From positions 231,487 to 295,486 of the forward strand of contig NZ_NFLU01000003.1 in the NCBI RefSeq assembly GCF_002161085.1: 64,000 bases of DNA. Direction: 5' to 3'. The notes under the pieces are model-generated. The model was not told the origin of the DNA. It saw only the letters and a program-made list of their open reading frames with translations, and did not search any database. Below, in pieces: positions 9,206-18,301 of the stretch (position 1 is the first letter of the stretch; each line of letters opens with the position of its first letter). The stretch is from Flavonifractor sp. An112. Lineage in GTDB: Bacteria > Bacillota > Clostridia > Oscillospirales > Oscillospiraceae. Made by a program: the position numbers and the translations under genes.

Positions 9206-10297
9206 ATGAAAAAGTATCTTGCGCTCATTCTTGCCATCGTCATGTCCCTGAGCCTGGTCGCCTGCGGCGGCGGAGGCGGCGGCACCGAGAGCCCCAGCGG
9301 CGGCGGTGAGACCCAGAGCGGCGGCCAGACCGCTTCCGGCGGCGACATCTACGTCCTGGTTCCCAACGCCGACCACGGCTGGACCGGCGCTGTGCTGACC
9401 TACGCGCAGCAGAAGGCTGAGGAAGTCAACGCCGAGGGCAACTACAATGTGATCGTGCAGGCCGCTACCGACGCCAAGAACCAGCAGGAGCAGATCGACG
9501 ACCTTCTGGCCGCTGCAACTCCTCCCGCCGGCATCGTGATCCTGCCCTATGACAACACCATGGAATCCTCCATGAACAACATCGCCGCCACCGACATCCC
9601 CTTCATCATGGTGGACCGCATCATTGACAACCCCGTGGTGCAGGAGAAGGTAGTTGCCAACGTGAAGGGCGATAACGAGGGTATCGGCAAGGCCACTGCC
9701 GAGCGCTTCATCGCTGACGGCCTGCAGCCCGGCGACAAGCTGTACGTCATGATCGGCGACACCTCCTCCGTGCCCGAGATGCGCAACAAGGGCTTCACTG
9801 AGACTCTGGCTGCCAACGGCTGGACCGAGGAACAGCTGGCCACCATCGAGTACTCCGCCGCCACCGGCTGGAGCCGTTCCACCGGCAAGCAGCTGTTCAT
9901 CGACTGGATCAACAGCAAGACCGTTGAGGAGCTGGGCGAGTATCACTACATCTTCACCCACGACGACGAGATCGGCATGGGCATCCTGGAAGCTCTGAGC
10001 GGCACCGAGATCGAGCAGGCCAAGAAGGACGCTTTCCTGGAGGCCATCAACTCCATCGGCTCCTCCTCCGGCCTGGGCGAGATGTATGAGGTTCTGTCCG
10101 GCACCCACGCCAACACCGCCTATCCCGACATCGTGGCCAACTTCGACCTGTTCTCCGTCACCTATCCTCCCAAGATGATCCAGAACGCCGTGGATGACAT
10201 GATCAGCCATCTCAACGGCGAGACCGTGGAAAAGGATCATACCATCACCGTCGACGTAGTCGATTCCACCAACGTGGCCGATTACGAGGGCTTCTAA
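9206..10297 (+). CDS. Sugar ABC transporter substrate-binding lipoprotein (RbsB/MglB class)
   Basis: I chose the ATG at 9206 because it lies nine bases after AGGAGG; an in-frame ATG at 9200 is only three bases away. The 363-residue product has a lipoprotein signal peptide (KKYLALILAIVMSLSLVAC) with the lipobox cysteine at residue 20, then a Gly/Ser-rich linker. The rest is a type I periplasmic-binding fold: YVLVPNADHGWTGAVLTYAQ at the first strand, later YIFTHDDEIGMGILEAL, as in galactose/ribose-binding proteins. It captures sugar outside the membrane for the ATPase and permease encoded next. A hairpin follows the stop, consistent with higher expression of this gene than of its partners. Confidence 0.92.
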   Translation: MKKYLALILAIVMSLSLVACGGGGGGTESPSGGGETQSGGQTASGGDIYVLVPNADHGWTGAVLTYAQQKAEEVNAEGNYNVIVQAATDAKNQQEQIDDLLAAATPPAGIVILPYDNTMESSMNNIAATDIPFIMVDRIIDNPVVQEKVVANVKGDNEGIGKATAERFIADGLQPGDKLYVMIGDTSSVPEMRNKGFTETLAANGWTEEQLATIEYSAATGWSRSTGKQLFIDWINSKTVEELGEYHYIFTHDDEIGMGILEALSGTEIEQAKKDAFLEAINSIGSSSGLGEMYEVLSGTHANTAYPDIVANFDLFSVTYPPKMIQNAVDDMISHLNGETVEKDHTITVDVVDSTNVADYEGF

Positions 10298-10308
10298 ACC
10301 AGACCGAG

Positions 10309-10350
10309 CGGCGGTCCCCGCGGGCGCTGTGCCGCCTGTGGGGACCGCCG
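10309..10350 (+). terminator. Intercistronic hairpin / leaky terminator after the binding protein
   Basis: CGGCGGTCCCC (10309-10319) pairs with GGGGACCGCCG (10340-10350), with further GC pairing in the loop, followed only by TTCCTT. The weak T-run suggests partial termination or 3'-end protection. This would keep binding-protein mRNA more abundant than the ATPase and permease message. Confidence 0.65.
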
Positions 10351-10373
10351 TTCCTTAAAGAGGGTGCCTGACC

Positions 10374-11885
10374 ATGAAAATATTACAGATGACCGATATT
10401 ACCAAACGCTTCTTCGGCGTCACCGTGCTGGACAAGGTCAGCTTTGACGTGGAGGAGGGGGAGGTACACGCACTGCTGGGCGAAAACGGCGCCGGCAAGT
10501 CCACCCTGATGAACATCCTGGGCGGCGTCCACCAGCGGGACGGAGGCACCGTGGAGTTCTGCGGGAAGCAGATGGATTCCATCACAGTCAAATCGGCGGA
10601 CGAGGCAGGGATCGCCTTCGTCCACCAGGAACTGAACGTCATCAACGACCTGACCGTCTACGAGAATCTGTTTTTGAACAAGGAGATCCTGGGCAAGTTC
10701 CGTCACCTGAATAAAAGAGAGATGATCCGCCAGTCCCAGGAACTGTTCAACCGGCTGGGCGTGGACATCAACCCCACCGATATGGTGGGCAGCCTGGACA
10801 CCAGCCGCAAGCAGCTGCTGGAGATCGCCAAGGCACTCCACGCCGAGGCCAAGCTGTTTATCCTGGATGAGCCTACCACGGCTCTGAACACCGAGGAGAT
10901 CGAACATCTCTTCGGCATCGTGCGCCGGCTGAGAGGGGAGGGGAAGTCCTTTATCTTCATCTCCCACAAGATGCCGGAAATTTTTGAGATCGCCGACCGC
11001 TATACCATCCTGCGCAATGGCTCTTTCATCTCCTCAGGCCGCATCGCCGACATCACGCCGGAGGAAGTGACCCGGCAGATGGTGGGTGAGGGCTATGTAA
11101 ACCAGGAGGTTTATGAGGCCCGCAAGCTGGGTGAGCCCATCCTGGAGCTGGAAGGACTGACCGGCAAGGGCTTCCACGACGTGACCCTGTCCGTCCACAA
11201 AGGCGAAGTGCTGGGCTTTACCGGCCTGAAAGGCGCCGGCAGCAGCGAATTGATGCAGGCTGTCTTTGGGGCCATTCCCTTTACTGCCGGCAAGCTGAAG
11301 GTATGGGGCAAACCGGTAGCCTCCGGTACCATCCATAAGGCCATGAAGGACAAGGTGGCCATGCTGGCCGCCAATCGGAAGGAAAACTCCGTCATTCCTG
11401 ATATGACGCTTCTAGAGAATACATATTGCGCTGAGCACACCCTCAGCGGCCGTCATCCCCATATCCATGTGAAGCGGGAGGTGGCCAAGTACAACAAGCT
11501 CAAGCAGATGCTCAACATCAAGGCGGAGAGCCATGAGGACCTGATCGTCAGCCTCTCCGGCGGTAACCAACAGAAGGTGATCCTGGCCCGGTGGCTCAAC
11601 ACCGAGGCGGAGATCCTGCTGCTGGACAATCCCACCCAGGGCATCGATGTGGGCGCCAAGACCGAGATCTACAAGCTGATCCAGGAACTGGCCAAGGCGG
11701 GCAAAACCGTCATCGTCAATACCCTGGAGATCCCGGAGATCCAAAAGGTGGCCGACCGCTGCGTGGTGTTCTACCACGGCGGCGTGCAAGCCGTGCTGGA
11801 GCGCAGCGAGATCACTGAGGAGCGGGTCATGCTCCTGGCTACCAACGCATCCGCCATCCGTGCGGAGCAGGGACAAGAGGTGTGA
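10374..11885 (+). CDS. Sugar ABC transporter ATPase (RbsA/MglA class, double NBD)
   Basis: The 503-residue protein has two fused nucleotide-binding domains, as in RbsA, XylG and MglA. The first has Walker A GENGAGKST (about residues 36-44), a degenerate signature LDTSRKQLLEIAKAL, and Walker B LFILDEPTTAL. The second has TGLKGAGSSEL in place of a canonical Walker A lysine loop, then signature LSGGNQQKVILARWL and LLLDNPTQGIDVG. One degenerate site is normal in this family. It powers uptake through the permease encoded immediately downstream (ATG 11890, four bases after the stop). Four short cytoplasmic components of one operon follow in close succession. Confidence 0.95.
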   Translation: MKILQMTDITKRFFGVTVLDKVSFDVEEGEVHALLGENGAGKSTLMNILGGVHQRDGGTVEFCGKQMDSITVKSADEAGIAFVHQELNVINDLTVYENLFLNKEILGKFRHLNKREMIRQSQELFNRLGVDINPTDMVGSLDTSRKQLLEIAKALHAEAKLFILDEPTTALNTEEIEHLFGIVRRLRGEGKSFIFISHKMPEIFEIADRYTILRNGSFISSGRIADITPEEVTRQMVGEGYVNQEVYEARKLGEPILELEGLTGKGFHDVTLSVHKGEVLGFTGLKGAGSSELMQAVFGAIPFTAGKLKVWGKPVASGTIHKAMKDKVAMLAANRKENSVIPDMTLLENTYCAEHTLSGRHPHIHVKREVAKYNKLKQMLNIKAESHEDLIVSLSGGNQQKVILARWLNTEAEILLLDNPTQGIDVGAKTEIYKLIQELAKAGKTVIVNTLEIPEIQKVADRCVVFYHGGVQAVLERSEITEERVMLLATNASAIRAEQGQEV

Positions 11886-11889
11886 GACC

Positions 11890-12897
11890 ATGAAAGAGAA
11901 GAACAAAGCGGCCGCTCTGGTCAAAAGTATCTGGCACAAATATAACTTCATCCTGATCTTCCTGGCCATCCTGGTGGTATTCCTTATCATCAACCACGGC
12001 GCCACCACCATGACCACCCTGATGAATATTCCCCGTCACTCCACGGTCATCGGCATCATTGCCCTGGGTATGGGCCTGATCATCCTGACCGGCGACATCG
12101 ATCTGTCGGTGGGCTCCCAGCTGGCGCTGGTGGGCGGTCTTACCGTCATGGTGTTCAATAACACCAACAACATCGCCCTTTCCTTTCTGTTCGCCGTCTT
12201 TATGGGCGTGATCCTGGGCCTCATCAACGGCGTGCTCATCGGCCTTGTGAAAATGCCCGCCTTCATCGTCACCCTGGCCACCATGCTGATGTACCGCTCC
12301 ATCGCCCAGACCGTGATGAACAGCAACAACTGGACCATCTATCAGCTGGACGCCGGTCTGTCCCAGTGGCAGCCTCTGTGGGTCATCGGCAATCAGTCGG
12401 TGTTCCAGATCCCCATTCTGGTGCTCATCCTGGTGGTGGTAGTGGCCATTATGACCTACCTGTCCACCAGCACCAAGTTTGGCAAGCGGGTATACGCTCT
12501 GGGCAGTAACGAGCGGGCCGCTCAGCTCTCCGGTATCAATGTAAGCATGACCCGGGTGCTGGTCTTTGTCATCGCCGGCGTGCTGATGGGCATCGCATCC
12601 TTCCTCTATGTGGCTAACGTGGGCTCCGTGGACCCGGCCACCAGCGGCAAGAACTATGAGCTGTACTCCATCGCCGGCGTGGTCATCGGCGGCATCAGCA
12701 TGAGCGGCGGCAGAGGCCGTATCCTGGGCGTGGTGTTTGGTTCCATGTCCTTTACCATCATCGATAAAATCATCACCGCTCTGGGCCTCAACCCGCTGAT
12801 CAACGACACCATCAAGGGCGCCATCCTGCTGCTGGCCATCGCTGTGCAGATGCTGCCCGCCATCACTCAGAAACTGCGCAAGGCGCGCACAGCATAA
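11890..12897 (+). CDS. Sugar ABC transporter permease (RbsC/XylH class)
   Basis: The ATG at 11890 follows the ATPase stop by four bases, behind GAGGTGTGAG. The 335-residue protein is very hydrophobic, with about eight to ten membrane segments. It carries the family motif GDIDLSVGSQLAL (about residues 69-81) and the cytoplasmic coupling-loop region VYALGSNERAAQLSGINV (about 198-215). It forms the membrane channel of the importer with the 9206 lipoprotein and the 10374 ATPase. Gene order binding protein, ATPase, permease is usual. The substrate is inferred as a pentose or related sugar from the xylA/xylB neighbours only. Confidence 0.93.
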   Translation: MKEKNKAAALVKSIWHKYNFILIFLAILVVFLIINHGATTMTTLMNIPRHSTVIGIIALGMGLIILTGDIDLSVGSQLALVGGLTVMVFNNTNNIALSFLFAVFMGVILGLINGVLIGLVKMPAFIVTLATMLMYRSIAQTVMNSNNWTIYQLDAGLSQWQPLWVIGNQSVFQIPILVLILVVVVAIMTYLSTSTKFGKRVYALGSNERAAQLSGINVSMTRVLVFVIAGVLMGIASFLYVANVGSVDPATSGKNYELYSIAGVVIGGISMSGGRGRILGVVFGSMSFTIIDKIITALGLNPLINDTIKGAILLLAIAVQMLPAITQKLRKARTA

Positions 12898-12924
12898 TCA
12901 AAATGGAAAAGGGAGGGTATCGCT

Positions 12925-14235
12925 ATGAAAACCTACGAGGAGATCGACAAAATTGTCTATGAGGGGCCGGACAGCAACGAGCCCTTTGCCTTCAAATACT
13001 ACAACCCGGACGAGGTGCTGGCGGGCAAGCCCATGCGGGAGCACCTGAAGTTCGCCATGAGCTACTGGCATACCATCTGTGCCGAGGGTGTGGATATGTT
13101 CGGCAGCGGCACCATGGATAAGAGTTTCGGCCAGAGCGATCCTATGGCCAAGTTCCGGGCCAAAGCAGACTTTGCCTTCGGACTGATGGATAAGCTGGAC
13201 CTGGATTACTACTGCTTCCACGATGTAGACATTGCCCCCGAGGGCGCCACTGTGAAGGAGAGCATCGAGAACTTCAAGGTCATGGTGGGCTACCTGAAGC
13301 AGCTCCAGGAGAAGCACCATAAAAAGTGCCTGTGGGTCACTGCCAACAACTTCGGCGACAAGAAATTCATGGCGGGCGCCGCCACCTCCTGCTGTGCCGA
13401 TGTGTATGCCGTGGCCGCCGCCAAGGTGAAGGCCTGCATGGATGCCGCCATCGAGCTGGGAGCCACCGGCTATGTGTTCTGGGGTGGCCGTGAAGGCTAT
13501 GAGACCCTGCTGAACACCGACATGGGGCTGGAGCTGGATAATCTGGCCCGCTTCCTCACCATGGCCCGGGACTATGGCCGTGCCCACGGTTTTACGGGCG
13601 ACTTCTACATCGAGCCCAAGCCCAAGGAGCCCACCAAGCATCAGTACGACTTCGATGTGGCTACCTGCATGAACTTCCTGCGGAAGTACGGCCTCACCGG
13701 CGACTTCAAGATGAACATTGAAGCCAACCACGCCACCCTGGCGGGCCACACCTTCCAGCATGAGCTGCGCACCGCCATTGTCAACGACTCCTTTGGCTCC
13801 ATCGACGCCAACCAGGGCGACCTGTTCCTGGGCTGGGATACCGACCAGTTCCCCACCGACGTGTACAACACCACTTACTGCATGATGGAAGTGCTGAAAG
13901 CCGGCGGCTTCACCAACGGCGGCCTGAACTTCGACGCCAAGACCCGTCGTCCCTCCAACACTCTGGAGGACATCCTGCTGGCCTACATCGCCGGTATGGA
14001 CTCCTTCGCCTTGGGCCTGCGGAAGGCCCTGGCCCTCCAGGCCGACGGCCGACTGGACCAGTTTGTGGCCGACCGGTACGCCAGCTACCGCAGCGGCGTG
14101 GGCAGGACCATCGTGGATGGTACCGCCACCCTGGAATCCCTGTCCGACTATGCCATGGGCCTGGAGAAGATCGATGTGCCCAGCGGCCGGCAGGAGTATC
14201 TGGAGACCATTGTCAACAACGTAATGTTCCGCTGA
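12925..14235 (+). CDS. xylA: Xylose isomerase
   Basis: At 436 residues this has the size of class II xylose isomerases. Conserved stretches include [12 protein letters not shown] (catalytic His, about residue 98), [16 protein letters not shown] (about 188-203), [18 protein letters not shown] (metal-binding Glu), [17 protein letters not shown], and GSIDANQGD with the metal-site Asp. It converts D-xylose to D-xylulose in the cytoplasm using divalent metal. GGGAGG precedes the ATG. It lies 27 bp after the permease gene and 67 bp before xylB, with a weak terminator between. Isomerase and kinase together feed the pentose phosphate pathway. Confidence 0.97.
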   Translation: MKTYEEIDKIVYEGPDSNEPFAFKYYNPDEVLAGKPMREHLKFAMSYWHTICAEGVDMFGSGTMDKSFGQSDPMAKFRAKADFAFGLMDKLDLDYYCFHDVDIAPEGATVKESIENFKVMVGYLKQLQEKHHKKCLWVTANNFGDKKFMAGAATSCCADVYAVAAAKVKACMDAAIELGATGYVFWGGREGYETLLNTDMGLELDNLARFLTMARDYGRAHGFTGDFYIEPKPKEPTKHQYDFDVATCMNFLRKYGLTGDFKMNIEANHATLAGHTFQHELRTAIVNDSFGSIDANQGDLFLGWDTDQFPTDVYNTTYCMMEVLKAGGFTNGGLNFDAKTRRPSNTLEDILLAYIAGMDSFALGLRKALALQADGRLDQFVADRYASYRSGVGRTIVDGTATLESLSDYAMGLEKIDVPSGRQEYLETIVNNVMFR

Positions 14236-14250
14236 GCGCTTGTGCGCGGA

Positions 14251-14286
14251 GGGGCGCGCCATACTCGGCACGCCCCTTTTGTTTTT
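14251..14286 (+). terminator. Attenuator-like terminator between xylA and xylB
   Basis: GGGGCGCGCC (14251-14260) pairs, with one G-T wobble, with GGCACGCCCC (14267-14276) and is followed by TTTTGTTTTT. It should end part of the transcripts and lower xylB expression relative to xylA. Confidence 0.8.
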
Positions 14287-14302
14287 GGAAAGGAGAAGGG
14301 CT

Positions 14303-15829
14303 ATGGCATATCTGATGGGCGTGGACCTGGGTACCTCCGGTACCAAGACCGCCCTGTTTGATGAGACAGGCCGTACGGTGGCCTCCTGCACCGCCACCTA
14401 TCCGCTGGACCAACCCCATAACGGCTGGGCGGAGCAGGACCCGGAAGCCTGGTGGCAGGCTGCCTGCGAGACCATCCGGGGTGTACTGGACCAGAGCGGT
14501 GTCTCACCCAGCGAAGTAAAAGGCGTGGGCCTGTCCGGCCAGATGCACGGTCTGGTCATGCTGGACGGGGAGGGGAGGGTGTTGCGCCCCTCCATCCTGT
14601 GGTGCGACGGCCGCACCGGCCGGGAGTGCCAAGAGATCACGGAACTGATAGGGAAGGAGCGGCTCATCCAGCTCACCGCCAACCCGGCCCTCACCGGCTT
14701 TACCGCCGGTAAGATCCTGTGGGTGCGCCGCCATGAGCCGGAGCTGTACGCCAAGTGCCGTCACATCTTGCTGCCCAAGGACTACCTGCGCTATAAGCTG
14801 ACGGGAGAGTTTGCTACCGAGGTATCCGACGCCTCCGGCATGAACCTGCTGGACGTGGCACACCGCTGCTGGAGCCGGGAGGTGCTGGACAAGCTGGATA
14901 TCGACCCGGCCCTGCTGGGTAAGCTGTATGAATCTGTTGATCTGACCGGCACGGTGACGGCGGCTGCCTCTGCTGCTACCGGCCTGGCGCCCGGCACACC
15001 GGTGGCGGGCGGCGCGGGAGACAACGCCGCGGCCGCGGTGGGCACCGGCGTGGTGCGGTCGGGGCGCGCCTTTGTCACGCTGGGCACCTCCGGCGTGGTA
15101 TTTGCCCACGCCGATCAGGTGAGCATCGACCCCGGCGGACGGGTCCATACCTTCTGCGCCGCCGTGCCCGGGGCGTGGACAGTCATGAGCTGTACCCTGG
15201 CCGCCGGTCTGTCCCTCCAGTGGTTCCGCAACCAGTTCTGCGCCGAGGAGCGGCGGCAGGCGGAGGCAGAGGGGGTGGACCCCTACGACATCATGACCCG
15301 GGAGGCCTCCCAGTCCCCCATTGGGGCCAACCGGCTGCTCTACCTGCCCTATCTGATGGGTGAGCGGTCCCCATTGCTGGACGAGAAGGCCAGAGGCGCT
15401 TTTATCGGCCTGTCCGCCATGCACGGCCGGGGAGATTTGATCCGAGCGGTGATGGAGGGCGTGTCCTACTCCCAGCGCCAGTGTCTGGACATTTTAAGGG
15501 AGATGGGAGTGGCCCCCGACCACATCATGGCCTGCGGCGGCGGCGGACGCAGTTCCTTCTGGCGGCAGATGCTGGCTGATGTGCTGGGCTGCACCGTCCA
15601 GACCGCTAAAGCGGCCCAGGAGGGTCCCGCCCTAGGTGCTGCCATCCTGGCAGGTGTGTGCGCCGGGGTGTATCCCGACGTGCCCGCTGCCTGCGACGCC
15701 ATCGTTCATCCCGATCAGTCCTGCGCCCCCAACAGCGGGGACAGCGCCCGGTATGAGCCCTTCTACCGGCTGTATACGGAACTCTATCCCGCCCTCAGAG
15801 ACAGCTTCTCACAGCTGTACGACCTGTAA
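14303..15829 (+). CDS. xylB: Xylulokinase
   Basis: The start is the ATG at 14303, seven bases after AAGGAGAAGGG; upstream in-frame codons fall in the xylA-xylB terminator. The 508-residue FGGY kinase has the phosphate-1 loop GVDLGTSGTKTALFDE at residues ~6-21, substrate contact GLSGQMHGLVML (about 78-89), and the catalytic Asp in GGAGDNAAAAVGTG (about 234-247). GGGGRSSFWRQMLADVL lies in the C-terminal ATP site. It phosphorylates D-xylulose to xylulose 5-phosphate. It is the last gene of the operon and is followed by a strong terminator. Confidence 0.95.
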   Translation: MAYLMGVDLGTSGTKTALFDETGRTVASCTATYPLDQPHNGWAEQDPEAWWQAACETIRGVLDQSGVSPSEVKGVGLSGQMHGLVMLDGEGRVLRPSILWCDGRTGRECQEITELIGKERLIQLTANPALTGFTAGKILWVRRHEPELYAKCRHILLPKDYLRYKLTGEFATEVSDASGMNLLDVAHRCWSREVLDKLDIDPALLGKLYESVDLTGTVTAAASAATGLAPGTPVAGGAGDNAAAAVGTGVVRSGRAFVTLGTSGVVFAHADQVSIDPGGRVHTFCAAVPGAWTVMSCTLAAGLSLQWFRNQFCAEERRQAEAEGVDPYDIMTREASQSPIGANRLLYLPYLMGERSPLLDEKARGAFIGLSAMHGRGDLIRAVMEGVSYSQRQCLDILREMGVAPDHIMACGGGGRSSFWRQMLADVLGCTVQTAKAAQEGPALGAAILAGVCAGVYPDVPAACDAIVHPDQSCAPNSGDSARYEPFYRLYTELYPALRDSFSQLYDL

Positions 15830-15832
15830 CGA

Positions 15833-15866
15833 ACGCGGCGCTGCCCACCGGCAGCGCCGCGTTTTT
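15833..15866 (+). terminator. Terminator of the sugar operon
   Basis: ACGCGGCGCTGCC (15833-15845) and GGCAGCGCCGCGT (15850-15862) form a 13-bp stem with a CACC loop, followed by TTTT. Confidence 0.93.
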
Positions 15867-15870
15867 GCGG

Positions 15871-16008
15871 ACGGGACTATTTTTTGGAGCGCCGCTTCAG
15901 GAACACGGCCAAGATGACCCCGGCTCGGTGGGCATTATCTTGACCGTGCCGCTGGTTTCCCTGTTTGCCTCCCTGCTGCTGGGGAAGAAAAAGAAGCGGG
16001 CTGGATAA
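15871..16008 (+). pseudogene. Orphan C-terminal membrane-anchor fragment
   Basis: The frame is open from about 15871 to the TAA at 16006-16008 with no usable start. It encodes a hydrophobic segment followed by a basic tail (SVGIILTVPLVSLFASLLLG, then KKKKRAG). This is the shape of the last membrane anchor of an exported or membrane protein. The rest of the gene is missing and the xylB terminator lies immediately upstream. On the opposite strand a second short tail (GVILAVFLKRRSKK, stop near 15879) can be read, so which strand was coding is not certain. Confidence 0.45.
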
Positions 16009-16026
16009 GCGGACAAATCAAAAAAG

Positions 16027-16068
16027 AAAAAACCACTGGAAATTCACTAGAATTTCCAGTGGTTTTTT
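16027..16068. terminator. Bidirectional terminator between the gene fragment and the LysR gene
   Basis: An 18-bp arm (AAAAAACCACTGGAAATT, 16027-16044) is complementary to 16051-16068 around CACTAG. T-runs flank both sides, so it can stop the minus-strand LysR transcript and anything from the left. Confidence 0.92.
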
Positions 16069-16091
16069 CTATGTAGAAGATGATTGAGACC

Positions 16092-16973
16092 TTAAGGAGT
16101 GAGCGGAGCAAAGGACTCTTTTGCCAGTTTGATAAATGCTTTTCCGATGGGGGAGATATTATCCCAGGCGGTGTAAGCGATGCCGATATCCCGGTAGGGG
16201 GCCTCTGTAAGATCCCGGACTTCAAATTCAAAGTTCAGGTAGTCCCGATAGGACATCTCCGGCAGGATGGTCACACCAAGTCCCCGGGAAACCATGGAGA
16301 TGGTGATGTCATCGTCACTGATGCAATATTTAACGTTCAGGTTGAGGTTGTAGTTCTTAATCAGTTCACCTACCTGATGCCGCGGTCCTTCTCCCGGCAT
16401 GATAAAAGACTCCGGTTCCAGATCTTTCAGGGAAAGACGTTCCTTTTCTGCCAACGGGTGGCCTGGAGGCAGGATGGCGGCCAGCTTTTCCCGATAGAGA
16501 TTCACAAAGGGAAATGGGGTTTGGGAAGAGACGGAGAGAAAACCGAACTCCACGGTGCCGCTGGCCAAAAGCCGTTCCACGTCGCTGTAGTTGCCATGGA
16601 GCAGCTGAATTTGAATATTGGGGCAGCGGTCATTGAAGCGCTTGACCATATCCGGAAAGGTATGGATGGCCAGGCTGGGGATGGAGGCAATGCAGAGCTT
16701 ACCGGCGCCTACACCCAGGTAGAAGGAGGCCCATTGATCCAGCGTGGTCTGACTGTTTACGATCTTGATGATAAACGGCATAGCTTCCTGGCCTGCGCTG
16801 GTCAATCTGGTTTTTCGTCCTTCCCGAGTCAGCAGGCGAAAGCCCAGGGCCTGCTCCAGACTATAGATACAGTGGGAGACAGCAGACTGGGTATGGCCCA
16901 GTTCTGCAGCGGCACGGGAGAAACTTTCGCACTCAACGACCTTTAAAAATACCTTGTATTTGTCGGTTTCCAC
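16092..16973 (-). CDS. LysR-family transcriptional regulator
   Basis: The 293-residue length is standard. The N-terminal winged helix is clear: ESFSRAAAELGHTQSAVSHCI (about residues 15-35), then LEQALGFRLLTREGRKTRLT. The remaining ~200 residues form the effector-binding domain. The GTG start is supported by AGGAGG eight bases upstream. It is divergent from the glycyl-radical activase gene at 17289 across a 315-bp AT-rich gap. LysR regulators often control the divergently transcribed gene, so it probably governed the glycyl-radical locus. The effector is unknown. Confidence 0.92.
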   Translation of the reverse strand: METDKYKVFLKVVECESFSRAAAELGHTQSAVSHCIYSLEQALGFRLLTREGRKTRLTSAGQEAMPFIIKIVNSQTTLDQWASFYLGVGAGKLCIASIPSLAIHTFPDMVKRFNDRCPNIQIQLLHGNYSDVERLLASGTVEFGFLSVSSQTPFPFVNLYREKLAAILPPGHPLAEKERLSLKDLEPESFIMPGEGPRHQVGELIKNYNLNLNVKYCISDDDITISMVSRGLGVTILPEMSYRDYLNFEFEVRDLTEAPYRDIGIAYTAWDNISPIGKAFIKLAKESFAPLTP

Positions 16974-17288
16974 AGCTTGCGCCTCCTGACGTGCTCATAC
17001 GGTAAAGTATGAAAATCTTTGATGGGAACTATCGGAAATATTCGCTAGATTTTGGGCAAACTCTGTGCTAATATTTGTGACAAAGAAACAAAGGTTTTGC
17101 GACTTGATTGTTAAGATGATTGTTAATAAGCCTGTCTATTTAATAATAAGACAAAAAGAAAAACGTGTCAATATTTATTGAAGATTTGAGAAAAAAGAAA
17201 TATTTGGCGGTTTCAAATACGGAAAAAATAACAGCGTAAAATGACTTTTTTGAGGCGAGGCAAATAAGAGAGAAAAGGGGGGCTGCGC
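16974..17288. promoter_or_regulatory. Divergent control region between LysR gene and activase
   Basis: This 315-bp stretch has no gene and is markedly AT-rich compared with its surroundings. It contains two direct copies of GATTGTTAA (17106-17114 and 17118-17126), spaced 12 bp start to start, a plausible multi-site regulator target. I could not fix a single confident promoter pair in it. Confidence 0.5.
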
Positions 17289-18227
17289 ATGAAAACCGGA
17301 AGGATTTTTAACATTCAGAAGTGCTCCATTCGTGATGGACGAGGGATGCGTACATCGGTCTTTTTCAAGGGCTGCGGCCTGCACTGCCTCTGGTGTGCCA
17401 ACCCGGAAGGAATTTCCTTTGAACCGGAAATCACGCTGAATCCTCAGAACTGCATCGCCTGCAACGGGTGTATGCGAAATTGCCCCACGGGTGCTTCCCG
17501 GCTGGATGAGAATGGGGCGCCGGTATACCAGCGGGACCAGTGCACCAGCTGCGGACGGTGCGCGGACCTGTGTCCTACCGAAGCCAGAAAGCTGAACGGC
17601 CAGGACTATACGGTGGAGCAGCTGTTCAAACGGATCTATCAGGATCGGTTTTACTTTCAGCATTCCGGCGGCGGCGTGACCTTTACCGGCGGAGAGGCGC
17701 TGATGCAGCCGGAGTTCCTGCTGGCGATCAGCAAAAAGTGCAGGGAATATGGCGTCAACGTGGCCATTGAGACCTGTGGCTGCGGCGACTATGAGAAATT
17801 TGCCCCCTGCCTGGATTACATCGATTTTATCTACTTTGATCTGAAGCATATGGACAGTGAGCAGCACCTGAAATGGACGGGTCAGCGCAACGAGCGTATT
17901 CTGGAAAATCTCCGCCGGATCAGCCAACACGGCAATGAGATCATCGTCCGTACACCGGTGATTCCGGGTATCAACGATTCAGAAGAGAATATCCGGGAGA
18001 CCGCCCGGTTCATCCTGCCCCTGGCGTCGGTCCAGAAGTATGAGCTGCTGGCTTACCATAAACTGGGCGTCAACAAATACAAATTGCTGGGCAAGCCCTA
18101 TCTGCTGGAGGAGATTCAGGAGCCGACGGCAGAGCATATGTTCCATCTGGTGGACGTGGCCAACGAGGTGCTGGCTCCGGCAGGGAAGAAATGCTTTTAT
18201 AACCTGAACAACGACTACGATGAGTAA
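17289..18227 (+). CDS. Glycyl-radical enzyme activating protein (radical SAM)
   Basis: The 312-residue protein has the radical SAM cysteines C29, C33 and C36 in GCGLHCLWCANP. Two inserted ferredoxin-like clusters follow (CIACNGCMRNCP from C55, and CTSCGRCADLCP from C85), then GGGVTFTGGEAL. The inserted clusters mark activases of diol-dehydratase-like, choline-lyase-like and similar glycyl-radical enzymes, and set it apart from the shorter PflA. It would install the glycyl radical on a partner enzyme using S-adenosylmethionine. No full-length partner is present: the next gene keeps only a partner N-terminus. AGAAAAGGGGGGC precedes the ATG. Confidence 0.93.
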   Translation: MKTGRIFNIQKCSIRDGRGMRTSVFFKGCGLHCLWCANPEGISFEPEITLNPQNCIACNGCMRNCPTGASRLDENGAPVYQRDQCTSCGRCADLCPTEARKLNGQDYTVEQLFKRIYQDRFYFQHSGGGVTFTGGEALMQPEFLLAISKKCREYGVNVAIETCGCGDYEKFAPCLDYIDFIYFDLKHMDSEQHLKWTGQRNERILENLRRISQHGNEIIVRTPVIPGINDSEENIRETARFILPLASVQKYELLAYHKLGVNKYKLLGKPYLLEEIQEPTAEHMFHLVDVANEVLAPAGKKCFYNLNNDYDE

Positions 18228-18301
18228 GTCTGGCAATGGGATAGCTGGATCGCTCCGGTGATCCTTCAAGATAAAACTGCTTTTCAAAGGAGGAATCTGT
18301 C

